A stretch of DNA of 64,000 bases from Bin75 sp965223955 (GCA_965223955.1 OZ245029.1:2046001-2110000), one strand, 5' to 3'; shown: positions 42,123 to 50,498, numbered from the stretch's first letter. Notes: generated by a model from the sequence alone, not told the origin. Numbers and translations are program-made.

Positions 42123-42491
42123 ATGCCACTATACGAATATCAATGTGAGACCTGTCACCATCAATTCGAAGTCCGGCAAAAAATTTCCGACCCGGTGATC
42201 GACAAATGCATACAATGCGGGCACGCGGTCCGAAAACTCATATCGGCGTCCGGCATCATGTTCAAAGGGACCGGCTGGTACGTGACGGATTACTCAAATA
42301 AGATGAAAGATCCCAGCCAAGCGAAACAACCTGAGAGCCCGGCAAAGGACGGAGCAGGCAGTGGATCGGAAAAGACCCCCGCGAAAAGCGAATCCGGCTC
42401 CACCCCTGACACGTCATCATCCTCGCCCACGTCTCCTCCGTCGAGTCCGGCACCTTCAAACTCAGGTTCGTCTTCGGATTCCACGACCTGA
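42123..42491 (+). CDS. FmdB-type zinc ribbon protein
   Basis: A 122-residue protein. The first 60 residues are an FmdB zinc ribbon: MPLYEYQCETCHHQFEV, then DKCIQCGHAVRKLISASGIM and FKGTGWYVTDYS. The last 55 residues are a low-complexity Ser/Pro/Lys tail (SSSPTSPPSSPAPSNSGSSS) of unknown use. A purine-rich GAGGGGATAACG precedes the ATG. Confidence 0.9.
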   Translation: MPLYEYQCETCHHQFEVRQKISDPVIDKCIQCGHAVRKLISASGIMFKGTGWYVTDYSNKMKDPSQAKQPESPAKDGAGSGSEKTPAKSESGSTPDTSSSSPTSPPSSPAPSNSGSSSDSTT

Positions 42492-42706
42492 TTCCTCTCA
42501 GCCAACGGCACCGCGAATCTGTCATTCCTGCTTTTCCCTCTTCGGTCATTGGTATGAAAATAGCCCTAAGCTGTCATTCCTGCGGAAGCAGGAATCCAGG
42601 GTCGTTCTCTTCTGCTCCTCCATGCGTGCGAACCCGTCTGGAACAAAAAACTCTGGATCCCCGATTAGATCCTTGATTAAAAATGTCAAGAACAAGCGTC
42701 GGGGAT
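42492..42706. repeat. Repeat stretch left of element C
   Basis: Contains CTGTCATTCCTGCGGAAGCAG and GGATCCCCGATTAGATCC type sequence, related to the interior of element B and to 1680-1795. No gene is seen. Confidence 0.55.
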
Positions 42707-42922
42707 TGTAAAGGTTCAGTCATTCGTTGACAGAATGAGGGGCTGACCACAAGAGGGGAACCAAGAAAGAAGGGCCGTCGTTTTCCTCCCCTTTGTAAGG
42801 GGAGGGTGAGCTAGGCATGCCTAATGCCCCCTCACCCCTCCCGATCCTTCGGCTACGCTCAGGACAAGCAAAGGAGGGGAAAGACGGGGCGAGAATTGTC
42901 AACGAATGACTGAACACATACA
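42707..42922. mobile_element. TIR element C (MITE-like, 216 bp)
   Basis: The left end (42707-42732) begins TGTAAAGGTTCAGTC and ends GTTGACA. The right end (42897-42922) is TGTCAACGAATGACTGAACA followed by CATACA, the exact complement of the left end of element A. The interior carries CCTCCCCTTTGTAAGGGGAGG and CTCACCCCTCCCGATCC copies. No transposase. Confidence 0.75.
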
Positions 42923-42962
42923 GGAATGACAGAAGGAAGGTCTTGATACGAAGCCTGTCCCG

Positions 42963-43014
42963 GTCATGCCCCCCTCACCCTGCCCTCTCCCGCAGTGGGG
43001 AGAGGAGTTTAGAA
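42963..43014 (+). repeat. CTCACCCTGCCC hairpin repeat overlapping a gene end
   Basis: CCCTCACCCTGCCCTCTCCC ... GTGGGGAGAGGAG. The last residues of the SGNH esterase gene (SKLLSPLRERAG) are encoded here. Confidence 0.7.
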
Positions 43015-43673
43015 GATCCGGGGCAGGCGCCGAAACGATCCGCGAATAATGCGTTCCATACCAACCGGGCAAACGTCCGATAACCCGCGGCATTGAGATG
43101 CAGGCCATCGCTGGAAAAGTGCGAGGCCAGGAGAAAAAAGGGGCCTTCCGAAGTCGCCTGAAACAAATCCACACACGGCATGTGATGACGTTGACATCGT
43201 TCTGCAATCAGGCGATTCAATTCCAACCGAGAGTGAAGATGTGAGTGAAGCCAGTCAGGCAGTTGGCCGGCGCCGGGATCCTCGGCCCTGATGGAAGGGA
43301 CCGTCACTCCAACGGGTTGGACATTCGCGGCCAACGCCAGCGTATAGAAACGCTCTAAATTCGTGATAATCGTCGAGGGAGCAGCGCCCCATCCTAAATC
43401 GTTCGTTCCGCCTAAAATCACGGTAGAAGCAGGAAGCACGTCAACAACGTCGCGAGGGAATCGCGTCACCATGTCGGACGTTGTTTCGCCGCACATTCCT
43501 TTAACGGAGACCCGCCCTCGTGCGCCTAACCATTCCTGGAGAAATCCGCCGTAGGGAGTATCCGGCAGAGGCATCCCCGTCTCAGCCTGAACGTGATACC
43601 CCGCGGTGAGACTATCGCCGAAACAGACGAGTAGCGGAGAAGAATCAGCGTGCGACTTGAAACTTAGAGACAT
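42975..43673 (-). CDS. SGNH/GDSL-type esterase
   Basis: A 232-residue hydrolase. Block I CFGDSLTAGY (nucleophile Ser), block II Gly in VKGMCGETTSD, block III LGGTNDLGWG (Asn), and block V SSDGLHLNAAGY (Asp and His) are all present. It is similar to TesA-like arylesterase/lysophospholipases. No signal peptide is evident. The start at 43673 (MSLSFKS) is preferred over a more upstream in-frame codon. The C-terminus runs into a repeat. Confidence 0.88.
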   Translation of the reverse strand: MSLSFKSHADSSPLLVCFGDSLTAGYHVQAETGMPLPDTPYGGFLQEWLGARGRVSVKGMCGETTSDMVTRFPRDVVDVLPASTVILGGTNDLGWGAAPSTIITNLERFYTLALAANVQPVGVTVPSIRAEDPGAGQLPDWLHSHLHSRLELNRLIAERCQRHHMPCVDLFQATSEGPFFLLASHFSSDGLHLNAAGYRTFARLVWNALFADRFGACPGSSKLLSPLRERAG

Positions 43674-43827
43674 TGCCGAAAACCCTCCTCTTGACATCGC
43701 CCAGTCTCAATGAATAGCCTTATAAATTCAAAGATAGACCGATCGAGGCAATTCATCTCCATAACAACACTCGTTTTCCGTTACCGATCATCACTCACTA
43801 TCTGTTTTGAGGAAGGAGTTCTGTCTT

Positions 43828-44403
43828 ATGCAAGGACGTCATCAGCATACTTCACATAAACGCGGCAACATGATCCTCGCCCTGCTCGGATGGTTCATGA
43901 TCCAAAGCCTGTTTTGTAGCCTCCCCTACGCCTTGGCAGAGGAATCGTTTCAAATAGCCATCGTTGATCCTCAAGCGGTCCTGGAAAATTCCAACGCAGG
44001 GCAAAAGGCGCTGGCGACCTTAAAAGAACACGTGATGGTTCGTCAAAAACTGTTGGAAACGGACGAAGAAGAAATACAGAAACTCGAACAGCAGCTTCAA
44101 GGCGGTACGGGTCGCAGTGACACCGAAACGCAAATCTTGCAGGAAGAGTTACAAGGCAAGATCCAGGATTACCAACGGCGGCGACAAACGTTCCAGCAAG
44201 AAGTGCAGGAAAAGCAAAAGACGTTGATGGTGGATTACATGAAGAAAATCGAAAGTGCGACCAAGACTGTAGCCGAACGGCGTGGCTTTTCGTTGGTCAT
44301 TGATAAGGGCAATGAGGCCATTATGCAAATTGTGATCTACTCCACCAAGGGCATGGATATTACCGATGAGGTCGTGAAGGAGTTTAATCAAACCCACAAA
44401 TAA
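43828..44403 (+). CDS. OmpH/Skp-type periplasmic chaperone
   Basis: A 191-residue protein with a signal peptide (basic start, ILALLGWFMIQSLFCSL, cut near ALAEE). The mature part begins with FQIAIVDPQAVLENSNAG and continues as long coiled coil (EEEIQKLEQQLQGGTG, QRRRQTFQQEVQEKQK) to a closing FSLVIDKGNEAIMQIV strand, the OmpH layout. It would hold unfolded outer-membrane proteins. The ATG at 43828 has GGAG nine bases upstream. Confidence 0.88.
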   Translation: MQGRHQHTSHKRGNMILALLGWFMIQSLFCSLPYALAEESFQIAIVDPQAVLENSNAGQKALATLKEHVMVRQKLLETDEEEIQKLEQQLQGGTGRSDTETQILQEELQGKIQDYQRRRQTFQQEVQEKQKTLMVDYMKKIESATKTVAERRGFSLVIDKGNEAIMQIVIYSTKGMDITDEVVKEFNQTHK

Positions 44404-44449
44404 AGGGCTCAGCCTTCATACGAGGGAAGAGTGACGGGACGTGTGCATG

Positions 44450-44902
44450 CTAGTCTCGAGCATCAGGGCCTGGCTCCAGAGGATACCCCGCCTGTCGCCA
44501 TGCCTTGATGCCTCCTGCCATGGACAAGACCTGCGTATAGCCCATCTCTTGCAAGTTGGCAGCCGACAAGACCGATCGATATCCTCCACCACAATAGAGA
44601 ATAATTTCCGCGTTTTTATCAGGAATCATTTCCTCGATATCACGTTCGAGAATCCCCCGGCCTTTGTGAATAGCCCCCTGGGCATAACCTTGCGCAACTT
44701 CACGATCTTCCCGAACATCGATAAAATGAAAGGCTTCACCACGTTCGAGGCGAGCCATGACCTCACTCGGCCTGCACTCACGAATGTGGCTTTTTCTTAT
44801 CTCAACCAACCGTTCGAATCCAGGATTATGCCCCATCACAACGTGACCTTTATGCAGGATCCATCCTTCTACGTGAACAAGCCGAAACGCCGCCAGCCTC
44901 AA
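44450..44902 (-). CDS. Rhodanese-like protein
   Basis: A 150-residue single rhodanese domain: FHFIDVREDREVAQGYAQGA, then the active-site loop ILYCGGGYRSVLSA with the catalytic Cys, and MAGGIKAWRQAGYPLE. It would transfer sulfur from a persulfide; the acceptor is unknown. The N-terminal 35 residues are an extra helix-rich leader. It ends just before the end of ompH-like gene on the other strand. Confidence 0.9.
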   Translation of the reverse strand: MRLAAFRLVHVEGWILHKGHVVMGHNPGFERLVEIRKSHIRECRPSEVMARLERGEAFHFIDVREDREVAQGYAQGAIHKGRGILERDIEEMIPDKNAEIILYCGGGYRSVLSAANLQEMGYTQVLSMAGGIKAWRQAGYPLEPGPDARD

Positions 44903-44938
44903 AAGCCAAGCGCAGGACCGTGAGTCTGTGCAGCAGAG

Positions 44939-45014
44939 TGGCGCGCCCGGCAGGGGTCGAACCTGCGACCCTCGGCTTAGAAGGCCGATGCTCTATCCAC
45001 TGAGCTACGGGCGC
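44939..45014 (-). tRNA. tRNA-Arg (anticodon TCT)
   Basis: On the minus strand GCGCCCG pairs with CGGGCGC, the D-arm is GCTC/GAGC, the anticodon stem TCGGC/GCCGA holds loop CTTCTAA with anticodon TCT, the T-loop is TTCGACC, and CCA is encoded. Reads AGA. Confidence 0.95.
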
Positions 45015-45059
45015 TCGACCTTACTCTTCACCAAGTGATGCGAGGTGGTGTGTTGAGAC

Positions 45060-45126
<67 letters not shown>

Positions 45127-45136
<10 letters not shown>

Positions 45137-45735
45137 ACGTCTCTCCAAAGTTTGCGTTTCAACACGTCTTTGGCTTTAGCCAACGCTTGTCCACGATGAC
45201 TGATTCGGTTCTTCTGGTCAAGCGTCAATGCCGCCAGAGTTTTTCCCAGTTCAGGGACAAGAAAGACCGGATCATATCCAAACCCGTGGCCTCCGGAGCA
45301 GTGCTCCGCGATCCGTCCCCGTAACACACCTTCCACGAACTCGACGGAAGAAACAGGATCGGCAATGGCCACCACCGTCAGAAAACGAGCCCCCCGTTGA
45401 TCCGCTGGGACACCCGTCAGTTCGTCCAACAATTTTCGACAGTTGTCTGCATACGTCGCGTGGGCTCCGGCATATCGAGCGGCAAACACGCCCGGGCGGC
45501 CCCCTAAGGCGTCGACCTCCAAGCCGGTATCATCGGCGAGGGTCAGCGCGCCGGTGAACTGCGCAATCTCCCTGGCCTTTTTGCCGGCATTCGCCTGGCA
45601 CGTCTCGCCATCTTCAACCACCACCGGAGCGGCGGGAAACTCATCCAGCGTCCGAATGGTCAAACCAAGGTCCTGCAGGAGCGCCTTCATCTCCTGCTGT
45701 TTATCCCGATTCCCCGTCGCTAACACAAGCTCCAT
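45127..45735 (-). CDS. rdgB: XTP/dITP pyrophosphatase RdgB
   Basis: A 202-residue enzyme: LATGNRDKQQEMKALL, the NAGKKAREIAQFTG helix, LADDTGLEVDALGGRPGVFA, and FGYDPVFLVPELGKTLAALT. It removes deaminated purine nucleotides from the pool. The stop codon lies within the first ten bases of the tRNA-Pro gene, an overlap of coding and tRNA sequence. It starts 6 bases after rph ends. Confidence 0.96.
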
Positions 45736-45741
45736 GACGTT

Positions 45742-46485
45742 CTACGCGAGATTGCCGATACAGTCTTTTTGCAGCTTGATCAATTGCTGGATACCATTCC
45801 ACCCCAAAACCAGGAATTGGTCCAACTCCTCTTTTCCGAACGAACCGCGTTCGGCTGTCCCTTGCACCTCAACCAAGCGCCCCTTGCCGGTCATCACGAG
45901 ATTCATATCCACTTCGGCCATGGAATCTTCTTCGTAGCACAGGTCCGCTAAGGAGACCCCTCCGACTCGTCCGACACTGATGGCGGCCAGATAATCCACC
46001 AGCGGCATCTTCTTCAGCATTTTCTTCTCTTTCAATGCGGCAAACGCATCGGCGAGTGCGATAAAGGCTCCGGTAATCGAGGCCGTGCGCGTGCCGCCGT
46101 CGGCTTGAATGACGTCACAATCGATCCAAATCGTGCGCTCTCCCATCGCAGGCAAATCCGTCACCGCGCGTAACGCTCGGCCCACAAGCCGTTGAATTTC
46201 CAGGGTCCGGCCGCTTTGCTTCCCTCGCGAGGCTTCGCGGGGCATGCGATCATGCGTGGCCCGTGGCAACATGGCATATTCAGCCGTCACCCAGCCTTGC
46301 CCTTTATCCCGTAAAAACGGCGGGAGCTTTTCCTCAACCGACGCCGTGCAAATGACTTTGGTTTCGCCCATTTCCAGCAGGACGGACCCATCCGCATACT
46401 TGATAAACGGTCGGGTCACCTTGACGAGACGAATTTCATCGGGTCGGCGGCCATCGGGTCGTTGCACTCGTGACATGTCATTCAT
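45742..46485 (-). CDS. rph: Ribonuclease PH
   Basis: A 247-residue enzyme. It begins with RPDGRRPDEIRLVKVTRPF and has YADGSVLLEMGETKVICTAS, MLPRATHDRMPREASRGKQS, IQADGGTRTASITGAFIAL and DLCYEEDSMAEVDMNLVMTG. It trims the 3' ends of tRNAs with phosphate. The start at 46485 has AGGAAG upstream; the longer frame would add 20 residues unlike the family. It forms the common rph-rdgB pair. Confidence 0.96.
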   Translation of the reverse strand: MNDMSRVQRPDGRRPDEIRLVKVTRPFIKYADGSVLLEMGETKVICTASVEEKLPPFLRDKGQGWVTAEYAMLPRATHDRMPREASRGKQSGRTLEIQRLVGRALRAVTDLPAMGERTIWIDCDVIQADGGTRTASITGAFIALADAFAALKEKKMLKKMPLVDYLAAISVGRVGGVSLADLCYEEDSMAEVDMNLVMTGKGRLVEVQGTAERGSFGKEELDQFLVLGWNGIQQLIKLQKDCIGNLA

Positions 46486-46566
46486 AGGCTTATCTTCCTG
46501 AGTAAGGTGTGGGACAAAAGGCGGGATTATAGTAACGCAAGCCAAAAAAGATCAAACCGAGGCTGA

Positions 46567-46698
46567 CTAGAGATCGGTCCGATCAACGTCTTTGCCTCTC
46601 TGTTTTTTAGCAACGACCGCTCGCACGAGCAAAAGCCCGAGAATCATGAAGACCACACCCCCGACAAAAAGATCTTCGTACGGAAACAGATACGGCAT
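46567..46698 (-). CDS. Small single-pass membrane protein (43 residues)
   Basis: MPYLFPYEDLFVGGVVFMIL, then GLLLVRAVVAKKQRGKDVDR. It has one membrane helix with a basic tail, so the C-terminus should be cytoplasmic. It lies 82 bases upstream of rph in the same direction. No good ribosome-binding site is seen. Function unknown. Confidence 0.5.
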   Translation of the reverse strand: MPYLFPYEDLFVGGVVFMILGLLLVRAVVAKKQRGKDVDRTDL

Positions 46699-46820
46699 AG
46701 ACTCAGAGTAGGAGAAACCTCACGCCACCGCAAGTATAACGCCTCGTTGCCTCTTCGTTGACTGGCTCCGAGACACATGCTAACTTTCATCCGTCTTTTC
46801 AACAAGTTGGGATTTTCTCC

Positions 46821-48413
46821 ATGTATGATCTTCGATCGCTCAGAGAACAGTTACCCGCCATTCGCGACCAACTCGGACCCCGTGGAGCCGACGTGGCATG
46901 GGAGGAAGTCGAAAAGCTCCTACAGGACCGCCTCGACCAGCTCTCCCAAGTCGAAGCCCTCCGGCATCAACTCAAAAAAGGCTCCGAGGTTGTAGCTACC
47001 ACACAGGGCCTTAACAAGACGTTGGAGATAATCACATCGCTCCAGGCGGATATACCAGCAGTGGCCAAAATGCAAAACCTTATCAAGACGTTGGAGAAAA
47101 TCACCCCGCTCCAGGTGGATATGCCCGCCCTAACCGCCATGCGAGAAATTCACAACACATGGAAAGAGAAAATCACTTCACTCCAGTTGGATATACCAGC
47201 CCTAACCGCCATGCGAGAAATTAACGACACGTGGAAAGAGAAAATCACCTCACTCCAACTGGATGTACCAGCAGTGGCCAAAATGCAAAACCTTATCAAG
47301 ACGTTGGAAAAAATCGCCCCGCTCCCTAGGCTTGAAACAGCCGTTGACGCCATGCGGGTACAGGGCAATGCCATTGCTAGCAACAAAAAACGTTTGCAGA
47401 TGATTGAGACCCAACTCGAAGAACATGCGCTGGGCATTCCCAACGTCCCGCATGACACGGTTCCTCAAGGAGCCGATGCGTCGCAGAACGTTGAAGTTCG
47501 TCGATGGGGTGAGCCGCCCTCCTTTGCCTTTCCACCGAAACCGCATTGGGAAGTAGGAGAATCCCTGGGCATTCTGGACTTTAAACGGGCCGGCAAAATC
47601 GCGGGAGCGCGCTTTTCCATGGCACTGGGTACGGGCGCCCAACTCGAACGCGCGTTAACCACGTTGATGCTCGATATCCATACCCGGACGCATGGCTATA
47701 CCGAAGTGCTCCCACCCTATCTCGTCAATCGAGAGGCCATGATCGGCACGGGACAGCTCCCGAAATTCGAAAGCGACCTGTTTCACCTCCGCGATGACGA
47801 GTACATCTTAATCCCAACGGCCGAAGTGCCGGTCACCAACATGTACCGGGACGAAATTCTTCCGGATACCGCCTTGCCGATTCGGCACGTGGCGTCGACG
47901 CCCTGTTTTCGTCGAGAAGCCGGCTCATACGGACAAGACACACGCGGCCTGATTCGCCTACACCAGTTTCATAAAGTTGAACTCGTGGCCTTCACCACCC
48001 CGGAGGAATCGTATTCCGAGTTCGAGCGCCTGACCAACGCGGCCGAAGCGATTCTGCAAGCGCTCGAATTGCCCTACCGGGTCGTCAGCTTGTGCCGCGG
48101 CGATCTGGGGTTCGCCACTGCCAAAACCTATGATCTCGAAGTCTGGGTCCCCTCGCAACACGCGTACCGGGAAATTTCGTCGTGCAGCAATTTCGAAGCC
48201 TTTCAAGCGCGGAGAGCCAATATTCGATTTCGGCCCAAGGGCGGCAAGCCGGCCTATCTTCATACGCTCAATGGCTCCGGCGTAGCCGTGGGCCGGACGG
48301 TCGTCGCCATTCTGGAAAACTATCAACAGGAAGACGGTTCGGTCATCATTCCCAAGGCGTTGCGTCCGTATATGAACGGGATCGAACGAATCAGCGCAAA
48401 CCCGGTATCCTGA
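46821..48413 (+). CDS. serS: Seryl-tRNA synthetase with an expanded helical arm
   Basis: A 530-residue synthetase, about 100 longer than usual. The catalytic core is complete: PNVPHDTVPQGADASQNVEV, ILDFKRAGKIAGARFSMALG, YTEVLPPYLVNREAMIGTGQ, motif 2 TPCFRREAGSYGQDTRGLIR, HQFHKVELVAF, and motif 3 LNGSGVAVGRTVVAILENYQ. Residues about 71-164 insert four tandem units of 23-24 residues (ITSLQ-D-PA--AMRE or AKMQNLIKTLEK) into the N-terminal coiled-coil arm that contacts the long variable arm of tRNA-Ser. A tRNA-Ser gene lies nearby. It charges serine onto tRNA. Start at 46821 (MYDLRSL). Confidence 0.95.
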   Translation: MYDLRSLREQLPAIRDQLGPRGADVAWEEVEKLLQDRLDQLSQVEALRHQLKKGSEVVATTQGLNKTLEIITSLQADIPAVAKMQNLIKTLEKITPLQVDMPALTAMREIHNTWKEKITSLQLDIPALTAMREINDTWKEKITSLQLDVPAVAKMQNLIKTLEKIAPLPRLETAVDAMRVQGNAIASNKKRLQMIETQLEEHALGIPNVPHDTVPQGADASQNVEVRRWGEPPSFAFPPKPHWEVGESLGILDFKRAGKIAGARFSMALGTGAQLERALTTLMLDIHTRTHGYTEVLPPYLVNREAMIGTGQLPKFESDLFHLRDDEYILIPTAEVPVTNMYRDEILPDTALPIRHVASTPCFRREAGSYGQDTRGLIRLHQFHKVELVAFTTPEESYSEFERLTNAAEAILQALELPYRVVSLCRGDLGFATAKTYDLEVWVPSQHAYREISSCSNFEAFQARRANIRFRPKGGKPAYLHTLNGSGVAVGRTVVAILENYQQEDGSVIIPKALRPYMNGIERISANPVS

Positions 48414-48491
48414 CGCTGCCGACGGACCCGGAGTTCAGGCAGGCACAGGAGCCTGCCCTACAATCATCTGTGCCTAACAAGGAGGTCCTCC

Positions 48492-48737
48492 GTGAGCATT
48501 GGGAAGCTGATCAGACTATCGGCCTGTACCCTGGCCGTCCTCGGCATCATGAGCGGGTGCGGAATGACGAAAGTTCAAACCTCATGGTCGAAACCAGGCG
48601 CGCCTCCTGGTGAATTTGAACGCGTGAGCGTCAAATGTGAAGAAGACCCGGGCATGGCCGGGCTCAAAGGTTCCGCAAGCTACGAAGTCTGCATGCAACG
48701 GCACGGCTGGTTTCTCATCGAAGAACCCATGCAATAA
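48492..48737 (+). CDS. Small lipoprotein of unknown function
   Basis: An 81-residue protein with a GTG start and AAGGAGG six bases upstream. It has a lipoprotein signal (basic start, LSACTLAVLGIMSGC, Cys near 23). The mature part contains three more Cys (VKCEEDP, YEVCMQRHGW). It ends 14 bases before tRNA-Ser. No family recognised. Confidence 0.75.
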   Translation: MSIGKLIRLSACTLAVLGIMSGCGMTKVQTSWSKPGAPPGEFERVSVKCEEDPGMAGLKGSASYEVCMQRHGWFLIEEPMQ

Positions 48738-48750
48738 GAAGCGCAACCCG

Positions 48751-48838
48751 GAGGGGTGCTGGAGTGGACGAACAGGCCGGTCTTGAAAACCGGAGTCCCT
48801 CACGGGACCGTGGGTTCGAATCCCACCCCCTCCGCCAT
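48751..48838 (+). tRNA. tRNA-Ser (anticodon TGA)
   Basis: An 88-base tRNA with the long variable arm expected for Ser (GTCCCTCACGGGAC). The acceptor GGAGGGG pairs with CCCCTCC, the anticodon stem CCGGT/ACCGG holds loop CTTGAAA with anticodon TGA, and CCA is encoded. Confidence 0.95.
48816..48838 (+). repeat. att-like direct repeat, copy in tRNA-Ser
   Basis: TTCGAATCCCACCCCCTCC plus GCCA: the T-loop to CCA end of the tRNA, repeated at 49022-49045. Such 3'-end duplications mark integrase-mediated insertion sites. Confidence 0.5.
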
Positions 48839-49214
48839 AATGTCACACGCCGTACAGCCTGAACATGGAGCCATCATATCGGTGCATTGCCATCTATGTG
48901 AATGGGATTCGAACGGGGGTTCTGAAGGGGGTGCGCCCCCTTCATGGGGTGACCGGCGCACCGCGACGGCGCGAGGGGGCTTGGCCCCCTAGCGGGAGCA
49001 CGGAGCCCCTCTCCGTGCGACTTCGAATTCCCACCCCCTCCGCCAAACTTCAAATGCTGTAGCCTGAGCGTCGAGGCACCAGTTCAATTAATTGCCGTTA
49101 TTTAGCGGGCCTACTTAATAGACCTTTCAGTCCAGACGTTTAGCTTTCCATCTGCATTTGTTTCTGCTATCTTTATACTGTTTCTCACATCCCAAAAGAC
49201 AAGGAGAACGAGGC
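48839..49214. other. Region downstream of tRNA-Ser with three hairpins and a copy of the tRNA end
   Basis: No gene is seen in about 375 bases. Three strong hairpins lie at 48924-48943 (GAAGGGGG/CCCCCTTC), 48974-48990 (AGGGGGC/GCCCCCT) and 48999-49017 (CACGGAG/CTCCGTG). Positions 49022-49045 repeat the last 23 bases of the tRNA with one extra T. A GGGATTCGAAC stretch at 48904-48914 is the complement of the T-loop. The receptor gene promoter probably lies at about 49100-49200. Confidence 0.55.
49022..49045 (+). repeat. att-like direct repeat, downstream copy
   Basis: TTCGAATTCCCACCCCCTCC plus GCCA: matches 48816-48838 except for one inserted T. The spacing of 206 bases leaves no room for an integrase, so any element has been lost or is a minimal remnant. 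Confidence 0.5.
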
Positions 49215-50498
49215 ATGCGGTACAGAAACCTATTGCTCACAATCTTGATTATCTGTGTATTGGCGCCCGTGGTTTCAGCGCAGCAATCCGATCCCGAGGA
49301 GGAGCCAACCAGACTTGAGGAAATCGTCGTTATCGGAAGCAGGATTCAAGGCAGAAGCATAACGGATTCCCCCGTGCCGGTGGACCTCATTAAACAGGAA
49401 GATATGCGCAACACGGGACAACTCGAAGTGGGCCGGGCCATCCAGCGGTTGATCCCCTCGTTCAATTTCTCAAGCTCGTCGATCAGCGACGGGTCTGACG
49501 CCGTACGCCCCGCAACGCTGAGAGGAATGGGACCTGATCAGGTGCTTGTTCTGGTCAATGGAAAGCGGCGCCACGGCAGCGCGCTCATCCACGTCAACAG
49601 GTCGGTAGGACGCGGAACAGCGGGTACCGACATGAACGCGATACCCATGGGCGCGATCAAACGCATCGAAGTCCTGCGGGACGGGGCCTCCGCACAGTAC
49701 GGGTCGGATGCCATAGCCGGTGTCATCAACGTCATCCTCAAGGACGATTACGAGGGCGGATTCCGGACAAACTATGGAACGACCTACAAGGGAGACGGCG
49801 ATCAGTTCGTCGCCAGCCTGGACAAAGGCTTCAAGGTCGGAGAAGACGGCACGTTGCACACGACGTTCGAGTATCGTAACCGGGAGAGAACCAACCGGGC
49901 CGGGCTGTTCGGAATTCCCAATTACCCCGACACGACAACCTGTACCCTGAGTGAGACTAGCTGTGCGTCCGGGGCATCATGGAAGCCAGCAGCCTTGGAG
50001 AAATATGGAGAAGGCGCCAAAGTCATTACGAATGACCCCGGCAATAAAGAAAAGAATTTCAACCGCCGCAACTTCCGCGTCGGGGACTCCGATTCGGAAC
50101 AATTCAGCGGCGCCCTCCACTTCGACACGCCGATCGGGAAGGGACTCGAACTCTACTCCTTCGCCGACGTGTCGAGGCGACAAAACGAGAGCGGCGGTTT
50201 TTGGAGAGCGGCAAACTCTGACTCCCAAAACCCTCCCTTTGGAGACCCACCCCTCCGTGCCTATCCTGATGGATTTCTCCCGATGATCAACACGACCATC
50301 TGGGACTATTCCTTCGGCGCGGGTCTCGTCAAAGAATTCGATAATGGAATCACCGCTGACCTTGGAGTGGTCCACGGAGCCAATACGTTCAATATTGAGA
50401 TTTCAAATTCCCACAACGCCCTTGGGTCGCCGCCAGAGGCATGGCTGGGCCAACCTCAGCGGAAATCGGACAACTGGGACTCTACCTTACTACCGTGA
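49215..50498 (+). CDS. TonB-dependent receptor, N-terminal part (frameshifted gene)
   Basis: A frame of 427 residues with signal peptide (LLLTILIICVLAPVVSAQ) and plug domain: EEIVVIGSRIQGRSITDSP as the TonB box region, LRGMGPDQVLVLVNGKRRHG, VGRGTAGTDMNAIPMGAI, and RIEVLRDGASAQYGSDAIAG. The barrel follows but the frame ends at 50498 after a shift near 50450; the rest continues at 50441. It would import a siderophore or other large nutrient. AAGGAGAA lies 8 bases before the ATG. Confidence 0.88.
   Translation: MRYRNLLLTILIICVLAPVVSAQQSDPEEEPTRLEEIVVIGSRIQGRSITDSPVPVDLIKQEDMRNTGQLEVGRAIQRLIPSFNFSSSSISDGSDAVRPATLRGMGPDQVLVLVNGKRRHGSALIHVNRSVGRGTAGTDMNAIPMGAIKRIEVLRDGASAQYGSDAIAGVINVILKDDYEGGFRTNYGTTYKGDGDQFVASLDKGFKVGEDGTLHTTFEYRNRERTNRAGLFGIPNYPDTTTCTLSETSCASGASWKPAALEKYGEGAKVITNDPGNKEKNFNRRNFRVGDSDSEQFSGALHFDTPIGKGLELYSFADVSRRQNESGGFWRAANSDSQNPPFGDPPLRAYPDGFLPMINTTIWDYSFGAGLVKEFDNGITADLGVVHGANTFNIEISNSHNALGSPPEAWLGQPQRKSDNWDSTLLP

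Noticed and set aside
47031..47312. Regular repeats of about 70 bases inside serS as a CRISPR array
   Set aside because: The repeats are in frame, cover the whole unit with no unique spacers, and encode coiled-coil residues.
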